From NCBI GenBank assembly GCA_028671895.1, contig CM053794.1:40254501-40318500 (forward strand): a stretch of 64,000 nucleotides of DNA. The letters are read 5' to 3'. Positions within the stretch are counted from its first letter, which is position 1. The number at the start of each line of letters is the position of its first letter. Below, piece after piece: positions 47,238-58,675 of the stretch. A program made the position numbers and the translations under genes. Source of the DNA: Oenanthe sinensis (lineage: Eukaryota; Streptophyta; Magnoliopsida; Apiales; Apiaceae). The notes beneath the pieces are model-generated. The model was not told where the DNA came from, did not search any database, and saw nothing but the letters and a program-made list of their open reading frames with translations.

Positions 47238-48450
47238 CGGAAGATGTGGGGGGAGAATTGTAGGAGAGAAATAAAGGAAGTGGTGTTAATGTCACCCGCG
47301 TGATCTAGTCTTATGTATGGAGGATGTAATAATAATTACTAAATCGATCATCTTGACTTTTGTTATATAAACAAGCAATTGAGTCCACACAGAAATGTTT
47401 TTTATTAACGCGTTTGACCGCCCGCGTTGCATCTAATACGCATTTCTTATTTCTCTTTTGTGTTTCGCGTTAAATTAATTAACGAATTGATGGAATTTAA
47501 TGGGTGAAAATACTGTATTACTAATAAAGAGTTAGCTAAATGTAATTTTTGCAGAAAAAAATAATGGTAATAATAAATTTAAGATACAATATGATTATTG
47601 ACATGAAATACTAGTGTATGATGTGGAGGCTAACAAGTCGTTTTAAAGAAATCCGGAAAATATATAAAATGATTACAGTTTTAAAAAGGAAACAAGTTTT
47701 TCACATACTTTAACTTTCCTGTTCTACCCTTCCATACAAGCACCGCTCATTGAATTAAAAAAATAAAAATATGATTTGCCAAACACGAGTAAATTTCTGC
47801 TACAATGACATACCAGCACAGACTAAGAAACGACATTAACATTGCCCAAGAGGCCAAGACTTTCTTTCTCTCTCGCGTCTTCGACCACATTACCTATATA
47901 TAAAATTTAGACGTTTTGAACACGGCAATAAGTTAACATACAAGTCCTGCTACAGCATTTCAAGGATCCACAGTGATGTCTACATCAAACTACAATTCAA
48001 CCAACATAACAGTAGTAGACAAACTACAAGTCATCCACAGTGATGACTGGTGACGTTTAAGGCAGAATATAAACTAAGAATAATTAAATTAATGCCAGCC
48101 AGGAAAAGACCGAGTACATGCACTAAAGAATGGGATCAGAAGCAAATTTGACCATGGGTTCTTCCTATTTTGCTTTTAATTCTAACGCTGTATCTGTTAT
48201 TCTATGTCCACTACTGACTTTTCCCCGATACAAGTTATCCCTCTTGACCAAAGACTTGTATTCACTTCGCTTCTAAAACTTCTATGAATTTAGATTAAAC
48301 ACATAGTTTCAATTCACATGTACTCTTCCAGCCAATGTGGTATCATAGTTCGCCCATAACAAAACTTGGGAGATCCACTGCGTGGTAAAGCTGATTTACT
48401 GGTTCCATAATTTAATGGGACACGACATAAGTCTGACAGAACTCCACAGT
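47238..48450. other. LYK promoter and PhoD-like gene 3' flank
   Basis: A TTTATATAAC motif on the minus strand at about 47361-47372 could be the LYK TATA box. The part from about 47.8 kb to 48.45 kb is of balanced composition and may be a long 3' UTR of the PhoD-like gene. No gene seen. Confidence 0.4.
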
Positions 48451-51400
48451 TTAATCCAGTTTGTGTTTGCGGATGCATCGAATGAAGGCTGATATGACCG
48501 CATAGAGTAGCCCCGCTAGAAGAAGCAGCAGTACTGCAAGATTGATCCGAAAAACAAACAGTGAAGCAAACAAATTAGGACATTAGCATTCAATCTGCAA
48601 AGTGTCTTATGTGAAGAAACTCTTTAAACTTCAAACTTATTTTATTGACCAATGTGCTTACAAATGTACTAAAAACCCACGTATTTCACAATGGTGGTTG
48701 ATGCGTGAAGTTATTAAGACGATAACAGGAGGCCACTTCTAAGATTAACACAAAAAAGTACAAGGAATGTGACGGAGGGTGAATAATTTATTTCTTTTAG
48801 CATTTTACAGAGTGTCAGTTTTGGATGTAATTATAAAGCAGGTGGTTCTAAAAACAAATAGGTTATCCAAATATCCAGAATTTGACTCTCCAAGGTAAGC
48901 TATTAAAAATATTCCATAATTATTAATTGGTATAAAATAATAACGGTGTCTTCTTCCAGCCGAATATGTGATTAAGATGGACAATTAATAGTAGTATGAT
49001 TAATGTTTTCTAAACATTTGGAGCTCAACTTCTCTTTCTATATATTAGCTATGGAGACAACAATCTCGGACACGAGGCAACTATACTGTCATAGAGATCA
49101 CAAAGTTTGATGTTGGCATATTAACCAATGGATATTTTATATAGACTTATCTCAGATCTGAGGCAACTATGCTGTCATAGAGATCACAAAGTTTAAAATC
49201 CGCATTTTAACTAAATAGATATCATAAACTTCAGACTTAAACGTACCAGCTAAAGTGCAAAAGAATAAGATGGCTAAACGGTATCTGATAATCCATGGTA
49301 AAGTAACTTCAAGAGAGCAGTGTCTCCTGTGCTCTCCTCTTTTCATGCTATCTTCAGAACCTTTGTGTCTGGCTTGGAGGTCGGATAATGATACATTGAT
49401 GCTATGCACAGTCATTCCCCTGGCATCCCTCACTTCAAGTTTCACAGTTACTGGTACAGCAGCCCAATTTACATCTATCACCCCAAAGTTTGGTTGTCCT
49501 ATTGTATAAAACAAAACTTACAATTTTTAAAACGTTAACAACATTTTATATCAGTATTAATATTATATATAGAAAAAAAAGTGTACCATATGTGCATGAT
49601 TTGTATCTGCAACTTTTGTTCTTAACTCTCATTGTGGTAGGTGTCAGCCATGCGACAAATCTCACAAATACCTGAAAAGGTGACGGGATCACCTTCTCTA
49701 CAGCTTGGGTAAGCCCGCTTGAGGTCACGTCATACAGAGGATATCCAGCACCGCAGTCATATCGCGTGATTTCTCCAAAATGAACATCTCCACTTATAAA
49801 GAAGACCCCATCCCTCTATACAAGTAAGAATGAACTTGAGTATTCTAAGGAAATAATCATTTAGATGTCTAGAAAGATAAACAAGTGTTAAATATCAATA
49901 AATTTTAGAGTATAGAAGGCACACTTATGGATAGTCTGTGAAATTAAAAACTAAGAAAAAGCGTATCACCTTGCTATCTGAGATCAACTTAAAGAGTCGA
50001 TTCCTCTCCTTTGGAAATCGTCCCCAGGACTCTAAATAGAATAAAGGGCCAGTTGTTGCTGAAATATTTGATACAACCTGAATTGCGGGAAACAATCGTG
50101 TAGTTAGGCGACACACATGTGCGAGTTTGGGTTATTCTACATCGCATCCCAAAATATCCGTACACAGTATACCATGTTTTCATATAGCAGTGTACCAAAC
50201 AAGTTAGTTTTTATTGCATAACCAATCTGATTTGTTTTTTTTAATAATATTTATGTGCCATACGACCACATTTACTGTGTACGCTCTTGGTACTTACCTA
50301 CCATTCACGTGTGTGTACCACGAGTTGGAGAAAAAGTTACATCCAAAGTTAGGTCAAGCTCTTATTATTTCTTAGCACAATTTTTCTGCACCACCCTATT
50401 TAACTGCTGATATAGAACAGAAACATGTGCAAGTGTGATTTAGGGTTCCAGTATAGTAAGTGTTAATGACAAGGCGAGCAACATAGTACAGAACAGTTCC
50501 AGCTGATATGAAATATAGCCCTCTGCTAGGAAACAGAGAGAAAAACCTTTGTAAGTAGGTACGCTGTGGCCATTCAAACAGGCCAATTTGCAAACGGGAA
50601 AAATAGCTGAAAAAATTCGTTTTACCCAGAGTTCCGGATCTTTAAGTTGATTACAAAATTTTTATTTAGAATCCTTCATTGTCACCCTATCTTCGGTCAA
50701 ACAAAATTTTCCACTGCTTTGAGTTTTACATTTCAATCCCACTAGGTAAAATATATAAACATATCTATACAGAGTAGCAACAACAAAAAATTATAAATTA
50801 ATTTGCAACTGCAAATATAAACTTTTTAGACCTGAATAGAAGATCCAATAATAGTTATAGCAGATGCAGGCCCGTCTAACTCCTTCTCCAACCAAGTCCA
50901 TTGTGAAGTTCCCAGAATACTTCCATCACTATGCAATGGATCTCTGTGGTATCTGGTATCTAGAAGTATTACCTGGCGCAGTTGATTTCTCGATTAGAAA
51001 CAAGTAGAAGGATTAGATCTTCACTTTTTCTTAATAATTCAACTGTACACGTTATGATGAATAGACAAGGAACATAGATTTCCCACATAGAATATGAATA
51101 ATAATGGGCAACTGCTAAGGTCTAAACATATTACATTGCTACCTTTATTTTTTTACCCAAAGGGCCAAAAGTATATGATGTGTAAACACCAGCTTGTTTT
51201 CGGCTACAAAACAAAACAATTTTCAGTTTATCAGTACTAGCACTTCTATAAAGAAATGGACAGACTCAAAGTTCCAAGTAAAGAACCGCAACATAATTGT
51301 TATCTGAACTCTTGTAAATGCCCATCATCCAATTTTTACATCTTGGTTAATAAAGTCAATTTTACCCAAAGAATTGTAATGTAAACAATATTTGATACTA

Positions 51401-52460
51401 AAAAACAATTTGTAAATTATTAGGTGCCAGCAAGACACCAATTATTTATTGAAATTGTATGCAAGAGAAGTATAATTGGATCACAATGATAAATGCAACC
51501 TACCGCGGACTGTCTTGGGGTTCGTCCAAGAAATCGAGTAGAAGTCTTTGATTTGTGATCTTCTGACTAAATTCTTTCCCTGCATCATTTAACCCATAAT
51601 CATGGTCATCCCATGTGCCAACGACCTATAAACATCATTCGGTACCAAGTCAGATTCTATTTCATTTTTATTTCATAAAGAATCAGCAGCTTCATTCAGA
51701 CAACACTCATTATGATTATTTCCCACTAGACGATGGCATGTTAAATAATTTTACACATGTTTATAGAAGTACTTAATTACAATCAGAAAGAGACTGTAAA
51801 CATGAAATAGTAAAAAGTAATCAAAACTATAGTGAACGATAAACATACAAATGCTAGCTTAAACTTGGTCATCTCATAACTTGAACCAATTCTTATAGTC
51901 CTTTTACAGACTTTACCTCATTGTACTACTGTGAAAACAATTAATAAGTTAAAACGAAAGGAAAGTAAGAGATAACAACGAGGGCACCTTAGCGTTATGC
52001 CTTAGACGAGTATAACCGGGAGCATTCTTAGCCTTGGAGTACTTAGCCTGCATTTCATGCTCAGAAGCAGTATAAAATCTGGGCACATTTTTCCAAGGTC
52101 CAATAGTCCTTTGTTTCCCAAACACTCTAAAAGGCCTCTTATTATCTCCATATATATTATCACCCAACCATATGAATACTTGGGGATCATACTTATTTAT
52201 TGCTTCCCATATTGGCTGTTTTCATTACACATTATAATAACAAACACTGTCTTAGTAACAATTTAACAAACACATGTATGTATGTAGTTGAATTGACGAG
52301 ACTAACGTACCTGGGGAGCGCTTTGGTCGGCGCATGATCCGAAGGCGATACGTGAAATGAGAGGATCGTTTGAAGCAGTTATGCGAGTAGTGATTGTCAG
52401 AGCTCCGACAGCTGCAACCGCAGCCAACCACCGCAACAACGGCGTCGTTTTGGTGTCCAT
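48451..52460 (-). CDS. PhoD-like metallophosphatase, membrane-anchored (9 exons, 457 aa)
   Basis: Exons in coding order: 52460-52311, 52215-51988, 51625-51504, 51203-51143, 50972-50832, 50077-49970, 49815-49587, 49498-49247 and 48533-48451. They total 1374 nt in frame. PhoD-type alkaline phosphatase (PF09423) metal motifs appear in order: FGSCADQ (about 40-46), WLGDNIYGD (66-74), TWDDHDYGLND (130-140), and SGDVHFGE (278-285). An N-terminal hydrophobic stretch (about 8-25) suggests a signal peptide or anchor, and a strong C-terminal helix (about 415-444) precedes a basic tail IRKHKLD. Probably a secretory-pathway enzyme with the catalytic part in the lumen or apoplast. The substrate is unknown; phosphate mono- or diesters are likely. 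Confidence 0.9.
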
Positions 52461-53035
52461 TAATGCTAAGGCTCTTTATTATGATCAGTTGGAAGTTGGA
52501 ACCCCCAACTGAATTAAACCCTGGGTAATAAAAGTCCAACCACGGGTTTTTGGGTTACAAAACCCCCTGTTAAACTGCCCAAGCATGCCCTAGTTTCGAT
52601 CGTTTTAATCGAAAATAAAAAACCCCGTATCAAAGGTGGTTAGAAAAATTTCAATCCGAATTAACAGGGTTAGGTATGGGTTTAAAATTATTTTATCCAG
52701 TTCAACTCAATCCGATACGGTATATACTATATGTTATATAATATATAATTACATCCAATATTTTATATTTTCATAATCACTTATATATTTAGATATTAAT
52801 ATAATAGTAATTATATATTTAAAATTTTAAATATTTATTAGATTAGTTATAAGTTTTAGAACATATTTTGTTATTGTTTTTTTAATTTTGTTATCATTTA
52901 TGTTGAGATAGTAAATTCTTTATGTTAAGATATGTGGGAATATAAAATTTTAATATTAGTTATAAGCCGAACCAACCCGACCCAAACTGATTTAAATTGG
53001 GTAGGGTTGAGTTGTATAATATTTTTTAACATTAG
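52461..53035. other. PhoD-like gene upstream region and repeat with GGGTT motifs
   Basis: No gene. From about 52655 the sequence is rich in GGGTT/AACCC-type words in an A+T background, resembling the interior of non-autonomous hAT-type elements. A right terminus may lie near 53372. Confidence 0.35.
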
Positions 53036-53283
53036 TGAGACGAGATATATTTTACATTCTAGAGGGGCTATAATTGGAGATATCATTATTTCTGGTACAG
53101 AAGTTCCTATAAAAATGGGAAATATCCTACCTTTGAGTGCGATTTGAACAATTGATTTACGTAATTGGAAGTAACCAATTAGGTTACGACGAAACCTAGA
53201 AATCGATCCCTGATCCAATTTGAGTACGTCTGCACGATAGACCTCAACATAAAATTGAAAAGTAACAGCAGCAAGTGATTGAG
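53036..53283 (+). pseudogene. rpl2 (plastid-derived fragment): plastid DNA insert: end of rpl2 exon 1 and start of its intron
   Basis: The plus-strand frame reads RYILHSRGAIIGDIIISGTE then VPIKMGNILPLS, matching plastid ribosomal protein L2 (RYILHPRGAIIGDT.VSGTEVPIKMGNALPLS). Exactly at the rpl2 exon 1 end it continues with the group II intron start GTGCGATTTGAACAATTGAT. It then follows remembered plastid intron sequence through AACCAATTAGGTTACGACGA to AGCAGCAAGTGATTGAG. The few substitutions (P to S, T to I, V to I, A to I) show it is a nuclear copy, not functional. It sits inside a GGGTT-rich repeat. Confidence 0.85.
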
Positions 53284-53372
53284 TTTGGGTTAAAAAATTT
53301 CAAACCGATTTAATTGAATTGGGTAGAAAAAATTAGTCTAAGCCGGCCAACCCGATCCATGAACACCCCTTA
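53284..53372. mobile_element. possible right end of a hAT-like repeat interrupted by the rpl2 insert
   Basis: Ends CCAACCCGATCCATGAACAC CCC; its reverse complement GGGGTGTTCATGGATCGGGT resembles terminal sequence of non-autonomous hAT elements. The left terminus (around 52635-52655) is too decayed to pair confidently and no target duplication was found. Confidence 0.3.
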
Positions 53373-53979
53373 TCCCAACAAACAAACACGATCACAGATA
53401 TATTTTACTATACTGCTAAATCAAGATTTAAACCTCTATTAGACAGCTCTCCAACTCAACTCAAGTCTATAAATGGAATGGTTCAAAAAATAACTTCAAT
53501 TTAATTGTAAAAATTATATTATTTTCGTGTAATATTATAAAATGATATTGATTTTGATATAATACCAAAATTTAAGATAACTTTTCAAGTTTTAAAAAAA
53601 TTAACAATATCTTTCATTTTCGTCTATTAAACAAATTCTTTCTTGTTCCAGATCCAAAAAACTTTATCAATTTTAGATCTTTAATAATAAAATCATATTT
53701 TTAATATAAGTAATTTTTTATATATTAAATTCAGTATGAATGAGTTGGAATATATTTTGAATATAGTATAATCATATTAAAATAATATAATGTGTTGGAG
53801 TTTTATGTGATGATTTGAACTTTATTTTAAATATATATTTTTTTGCTAATTATTTTAAATTCATTACTGTAAATGCAAATAATTTTAATTTATTGATATA
53901 TTTATCAAATGTTTTTATACAATTTGTTAATAAATTTAATTTTTTTAGTTAATAATTTTGATGTAATACTTGAGTATTA
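53373..53979. other. intergenic, A+T-rich
   Basis: Nothing recognised. Confidence 0.4.
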
Positions 53980-54249
53980 CTCCATCCGTTTCATATTAGC
54001 AGCACACTTTCAAACAATAACGCACATTAATAAAATTTATTATTGATTGGTTATACTTATATTTATTACATTAAATGAATATAATATATGGCATGAAGTT
54101 GATATTGGAAATATAAATTAGAGATATGTAGAATAGAGTTGATTTTGAAAATATAAATTATATTAAATTTTATATTAAAAGTAGAAGTGGACAATTATTT
54201 TAAAATAATTCTTTTTTGAAAGTGGACTATTAATATGAAATAGATAGAG
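53980..54249. mobile_element. Stowaway-like MITE with TA target duplication
   Basis: Left end CTCCATCCGTTTCATATTAG; reverse complement of the right end CTCTATCTATTTCATATTAA. The inverted match continues to the CACTTTC block. TA lies on both sides (53978-53979 and 54250-54251). 270 bp. Confidence 0.8.
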
Positions 54250-55470
54250 TAGATAGATGAAGTAGATAAGTATGTGTGCAAACTTAATAACATTAGAGTA
54301 CTATTATGAGAGGGCTATGTTATTATTTGTGACTTTGCAACTCTTTATTGATTCTCCCACTAGGCCACTAAGTTTTGGGGGGAATAATCACTTGTCCCGC
54401 CTCGGATGCCTCATAAATTAAAATGATGTTTAATTCTAACCTTGCTGATAATTAATTTTAGAAAAATGTATCACCTAGCTAGAAAGCCAGAGCAATAACT
54501 TTAAAAACATAAAGGCGAATAAGAAAAGAAACTAGTAGTTGGTCTTGGTCAAGTGGCACGAGCGGAAACCAGAGTAGTTGGTCAAGTGGCCAAGTAGATG
54601 GAACTTATACTATGCCGAGTGAGTAGATATGAGATATGGATGATAATTTTATTCGCTATAAAGCAGTGTGTGTGACTGTGTGAGCACTGTACTTGAAACA
54701 ATTTCATCTCCTTTGTGGAAGTTTATCGGGTTCTCGGGGAATCATAGCGAGGCTGATTAGTGGCCATAACAAGCAGAGCTTAATCTAGGTTATAAACTTT
54801 TTTTTTCCTAAACTGGTTATAACATTGATTTTACTTCAAAAAAATTAATTTAAAATATTTTAAAGTTTTATATTTTAGCTAAAAAACAATATATCTGGGC
54901 TAACTTTCGAATACCAGTGCTAATTTTTTTGATTCCCAATTCCATCGATGATTATTGTAATATTTTAATCAATTTGCTCAAAGTTATTATCGTCAATCTG
55001 TTATAATAAAAAGAGAGAAAATTAGAAAATCAAACCGTGATCAGATATTTATAAATATTTTTAATTGTAGAAGAAAAAAAGAAATTATAAAATATTTTAA
55101 TGGTGATTGGATTTCTGAATTTTAAGGGCCTATAAGCGTCTAATTAGATATGTGGATCATTTTCTCATGGTATTCCATTTTATCCTTAAAATTATTTGGG
55201 TGAAGTCCCCAAATAAATAATTTAATAATGAGGGTGACTAAAATATCTGTTGGCGGATAGGAAGGCCCAAAATACCTTGAAGATACGCTACTTTCTATAA
55301 CGTCTCATCATACACGCTAGCATCAGTATCAACGAATGATTCTTACAACACGCTTATAACACTCACGTGTGCCTGCAACACGTTGTTGGGGACGGAGTAA
55401 GTGGAATCGTCACAATAACCAAACACGTTCTAGCCAATAACGTGTTATATGATACATTTGTAATACTCAC
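54250..55470. other. intergenic
   Basis: No gene. 54.5-54.8 kb has mixed composition without a recognised motif. Confidence 0.4.
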
Positions 55471-55884
55471 GTATGCTTCAAAATTCCACTCAGTAAGTTC
55501 ATCTTCACTCACAAACCCATCTCTCGGATTCACATCGATTTTCGGAAACAACAACACAATCCTATTAGTCACATTAAACTTCTGCTCAACATGCATAAAA
55601 TCCTCCCATTCGGGTTGCGATTATTCGCCTTTAACTACACTTTCATCTAACTTATACTATGATTTTTCCCGTAACTTATCTTCTCTCTTTCGTTCAATAT
55701 AAGCTACAATGGGATCAAATGGGATATGGGCAGGCTTAGAATGTTCGGAAAATGTGAAATTTGACCGGAGTTTGAGCCGGCGGTGACGGTGGCTAGCTGG
55801 TTTAGTGCCGGAAGCAGAGTGGGATATCAAGAAAATGAGTAATATAGCTATAATTATTTATATAATTATAGATACTTGACCCAT
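55471..55884 (-). pseudogene. first-exon pseudogene of a reticulocalbin-type EF-hand protein
   Basis: On the minus strand from ATG at 55884 the sequence encodes MGQVSIII, then a frame change and a hydrophobic signal-like stretch ending LISHSASGTKP, then HRHRRLKLRSNFTFSEHSKP, IPFDPIVAYIERKREDK, a TAG stop, and in another frame WEDFMHVEQKFNVTNRIVLL, FPKIDVNPRDGFVSEDELTE, WNFEAY before a GTGAGT donor-like site. This order matches plant reticulocalbin/calumenin-like EF-hand proteins (At4g27790 type), including one EF-hand loop DVNPRDGFVSED. Early stop, frameshifts and absence of downstream exons in the flanks mark it as dead. Because a donor site is kept, it came from genomic DNA and not from a spliced message. 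Confidence 0.8.
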
Positions 55885-57189
55885 TTCATCACAAGAGTTT
55901 AAGCCCAAATATCAAGATTTCAAGATCCGATAAAGATTCAACCTTTAGGCCTTTACACTGTTTGTGTGTGTAAAAGGGGTAAGATTTTATATTATATGAT
56001 ACGTTAATGATACTAGCGCATAGGAGATGTATATAGGGCCGTTATAGCGCTAAAATGTATATTGAGCCAGTGTAAATCAGAAAAGATGTATTTTAGTCAT
56101 TTTCTCAAATTATTTAGATGTATTTGAAATTAATTAATTTGGTTTTCTAAATTATATTTACGTTAGGATACTTTAAGTATAACGTCAGGATATATTTTCT
56201 ATACTTAATTAGAAATTATATTTTGTTTCAGAGAGAGAAAATAATTAATTTGAAAATTAAATTAATTATTTAAAAATAAATATTAAGAATTTTGGAAAAT
56301 TATTGAACCCCAACACTGACTATTTATATATACGATTATATCAGCTATAAATAAATAGATTTTTACAGAAAATGACATAGTGGCCTGGATTCATATTTTC
56401 CTTTCCTTCCTCTTATCCTGTTATTGTTAAAAATTATTCTCATATATCTTGTAAAAACTTTGTGTTAGTGAAAAAATCCCACATTTGGTTGAAATTTGAT
56501 TGTCAAGCTCAAGCATACGTATCTATCCTAATCCTAATGTGTCTCAATAGTCGTTATCAAAGGAAGGTGGTACGGCTGCTTGTTTCCTGTTGTATATCGT
56601 CTGGGTTGGAAACGTCAAACGTGTGATCTTGAATATTCTAGTACTTTTAATTTCGGAAGATATTGCACTTGACACTCTTAAAGTATTGGGTTTATTCAAC
56701 AAAAAACAAATATTATAGTAGTTCTTTTTTCTAATAGAGTGGTATCCCGGTAATCCATGCCCCGTCAAAATAATTGTTATGAATTAGGGGGGAAAATAAT
56801 TGTTATGAATTAGAAAAAAAATAATTGTTATGTTTTATGTATATTTCAAAATGTAAACAAGTTAATTGCTTCTATAAATTATTTTTATAATTTTGAATAA
56901 AATTTTAACATTTAAATTTTTATTTATTAAAAAATAATTTATGTATATAATTTTTTTTGTATATATTCAAAAATTCGAAACAACACTTATTTTTAAAAGA
57001 AAGGGGTATATTTAATCAAATTAACAAACATAAAACTTTTTAATTCAGTTTAACAAAAGAATTTAGAAATTAGAGCGGACTACTATTTCTAAACTTAAAA
57101 TTTGGTTGGCCATTAACTCCGATACAAGTCAAAAGTCTGGTTTAACTACATTAACAAAAGACAAAAAAAGTTAAATGTAATAAATTTAG
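55885..57189. other. intergenic
   Basis: No gene or clear repeat. A 74-codon minus frame (56768-56544) has no family signature. Confidence 0.4.
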
Positions 57190-57205
57190 AGTAGTGATAT
57201 ATGTA

Positions 57206-57320
57206 ATAAATGTAATAAATTTAGAGCAACCGTTGGATAGCCCAAGTGGTTGAGGGCTTATCCTCTGTCGTCCCAGGTCCTGGGTTCGACAGGCTATAAG
57301 CCAAATTAGTCAAAAAAAAA
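57206..57320 (+). mobile_element. tRNA-derived SINE with 16-bp target duplication
   Basis: Contains an A-box-like TAGCCCAAGTGG (about 57238-57249) and a B-box-like GGGTTCGAC (about 57282-57290) spaced as in a tRNA-type RNA polymerase III promoter, then a short unrelated tail ending in an A run. It is flanked by AGTAGTGATATATGTA (57190-57205) and AGTAATGATATATGTA (57321-57336): 15 of 16 bases identical. Body about 115 bp. Not a functional tRNA: it lacks a foldable acceptor stem. Confidence 0.8.
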
Positions 57321-57336
57321 AGTAATGATATATGTA

Positions 57337-58274
57337 CACCCAAAATTTATTTTTACACACTCTTTTCATGCAATTGACCAAACCATCCTTATTATATATC
57401 TTATAATAATTATTTAATTTCTTTATTAAGTAGATATTATAACACTTCTTCTTTTTTACGATACAATCTATTTGTAATTAATTTTTTAGATTTATATTAT
57501 TAAAACATAACTTATAACTATTTATTATTATTTTTTTATAAAATAAAAACATAGTTATATATGACCAAATCCAACAAATAAATAAAATTATTACACATTT
57601 TTTCAATTCCAAATAATAATAACACAAGTCCATAATATATTTCAATATCAAAATTATTAATTAGAAAAAAATATTAAGTAGAAAAATAATTTCTTTAAAA
57701 ATGAGTTATTGAAAATAGTTTTATTCATAATAAGTAGAAGTTTTCAATATTAAAAAATTAGTATAATAAATATTATTTATAAAAATAATCATAATATTAT
57801 ATATTATTTTTAAATTAATTACTTATTATTAATTCTTGTTAGTAACATTTTATTGCTTAAATAAGTTGACGCATTAATGTATTAATTATTTTTAAATTAT
57901 TTTTTTAAAATTATATTTCTTTTCATAGTAGATTAGAAACAAATATAATAAAATTTAATTAAATATATGAATAGTAGGATTATAATTAATCATTAAAATT
58001 AACAAATTGATATAATTTTTTATTGTTTAAAAATGTGTTACGAAAATTTAAAAAGTGCAGTTGAAGTCTTGGCGGTAAGAAAAAAAGGACATTATTTGAG
58101 TAAAGCCATATAAGGTTAAGGTTATTTTTGTCATTCTGTACATTCAATGTACTTTACAAATAGAGGAATACATAGAATTGAACACAATAAAATAAGAAAT
58201 TGAAAAATTTCGTTGAAATTGTTCGTTTGAAAATTCAACTTTTTAAAAGTTCTAAGTAAGAAGACTCGTTTTAA
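57337..58274. other. intergenic, very A+T-rich
   Basis: Nothing recognised. Confidence 0.4.
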
Positions 58275-58430
58275 ATGTATACACAGGGAAAGCCGTGTGC
58301 AATGAAAAATGTAAGCACATTTTTGTAGGATGGTGGGGTCTATTGCTTTTTCCTTGTGCCCATTTCGCTTTAGTAGGCTGGTTCACATGTACGGCCTTTG
58401 TAACTTCATGCTTCATTGAATTTGCTTCAC
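58275..58430 (+). pseudogene. psbD (plastid-derived fragment): plastid DNA insert: group II intron domain V-like piece joined to psbD fragment
   Basis: 58319-58425 reads [20 protein letters not shown] then FTCTAFVTS, matching the N-terminal part of the photosystem II D2 protein ([29 protein letters not shown]). The bases also follow the remembered plastid gene (GGTCTATTGCTTTTTCCTTG). Just before it, about 58287-58317, GGAAAGCCGTGTGCAATGAA resembles the domain V region of plastid group II introns, which is not adjacent to psbD in plastid genomes. A nuclear copy with missense changes, not functional. Confidence 0.75.
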
Positions 58431-58552
58431 TAATAGGCTCACGATTCGACTTTGATCGTTGTGGACTAGTTCCAAGACCCATACAATAAAATATGTTTGA
58501 CATGAGGATGAATATATTTACTAGTTATATCATCCGCAATCGCCTGAATCTC

Positions 58553-58675
58553 GAGACATCTTACATTTTGTATATGTGGACCGAGGAGAAAGAAGGCTCG
58601 GCGGGAAGATGATTGTACCGTGAGAGAAGCAAAGAGGTCAACCTCTTTCAAATATACAACTCCCATTCTCAACCC
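58553..58675 (+). pseudogene. plastid DNA insert: inverted-repeat spacer (rps12-trnV region)
   Basis: GGACCGAGGAGAAAGAAGGC, then GGCGGGAAGATGATTGTACC, then GAGGTCAACCTCTTTCAAAT plus ATACAAC, follow the plastid inverted-repeat spacer near rps12/trnV as I recall it, with a few substitutions. It lies about 130 bp from the psbD fragment, although the two are far apart in the plastid genome. Confidence 0.65.

Noticed and set aside
57231..57300. A functional tRNA gene
   Set aside because: A and B boxes present but no acceptor-stem pairing; target duplication and A-run show it is a SINE.
58252..58503. 83-codon minus frame and 64-codon plus frame as new genes
   Set aside because: The plus frame is a plastid psbD fragment; the minus frame is its opposite-strand shadow.
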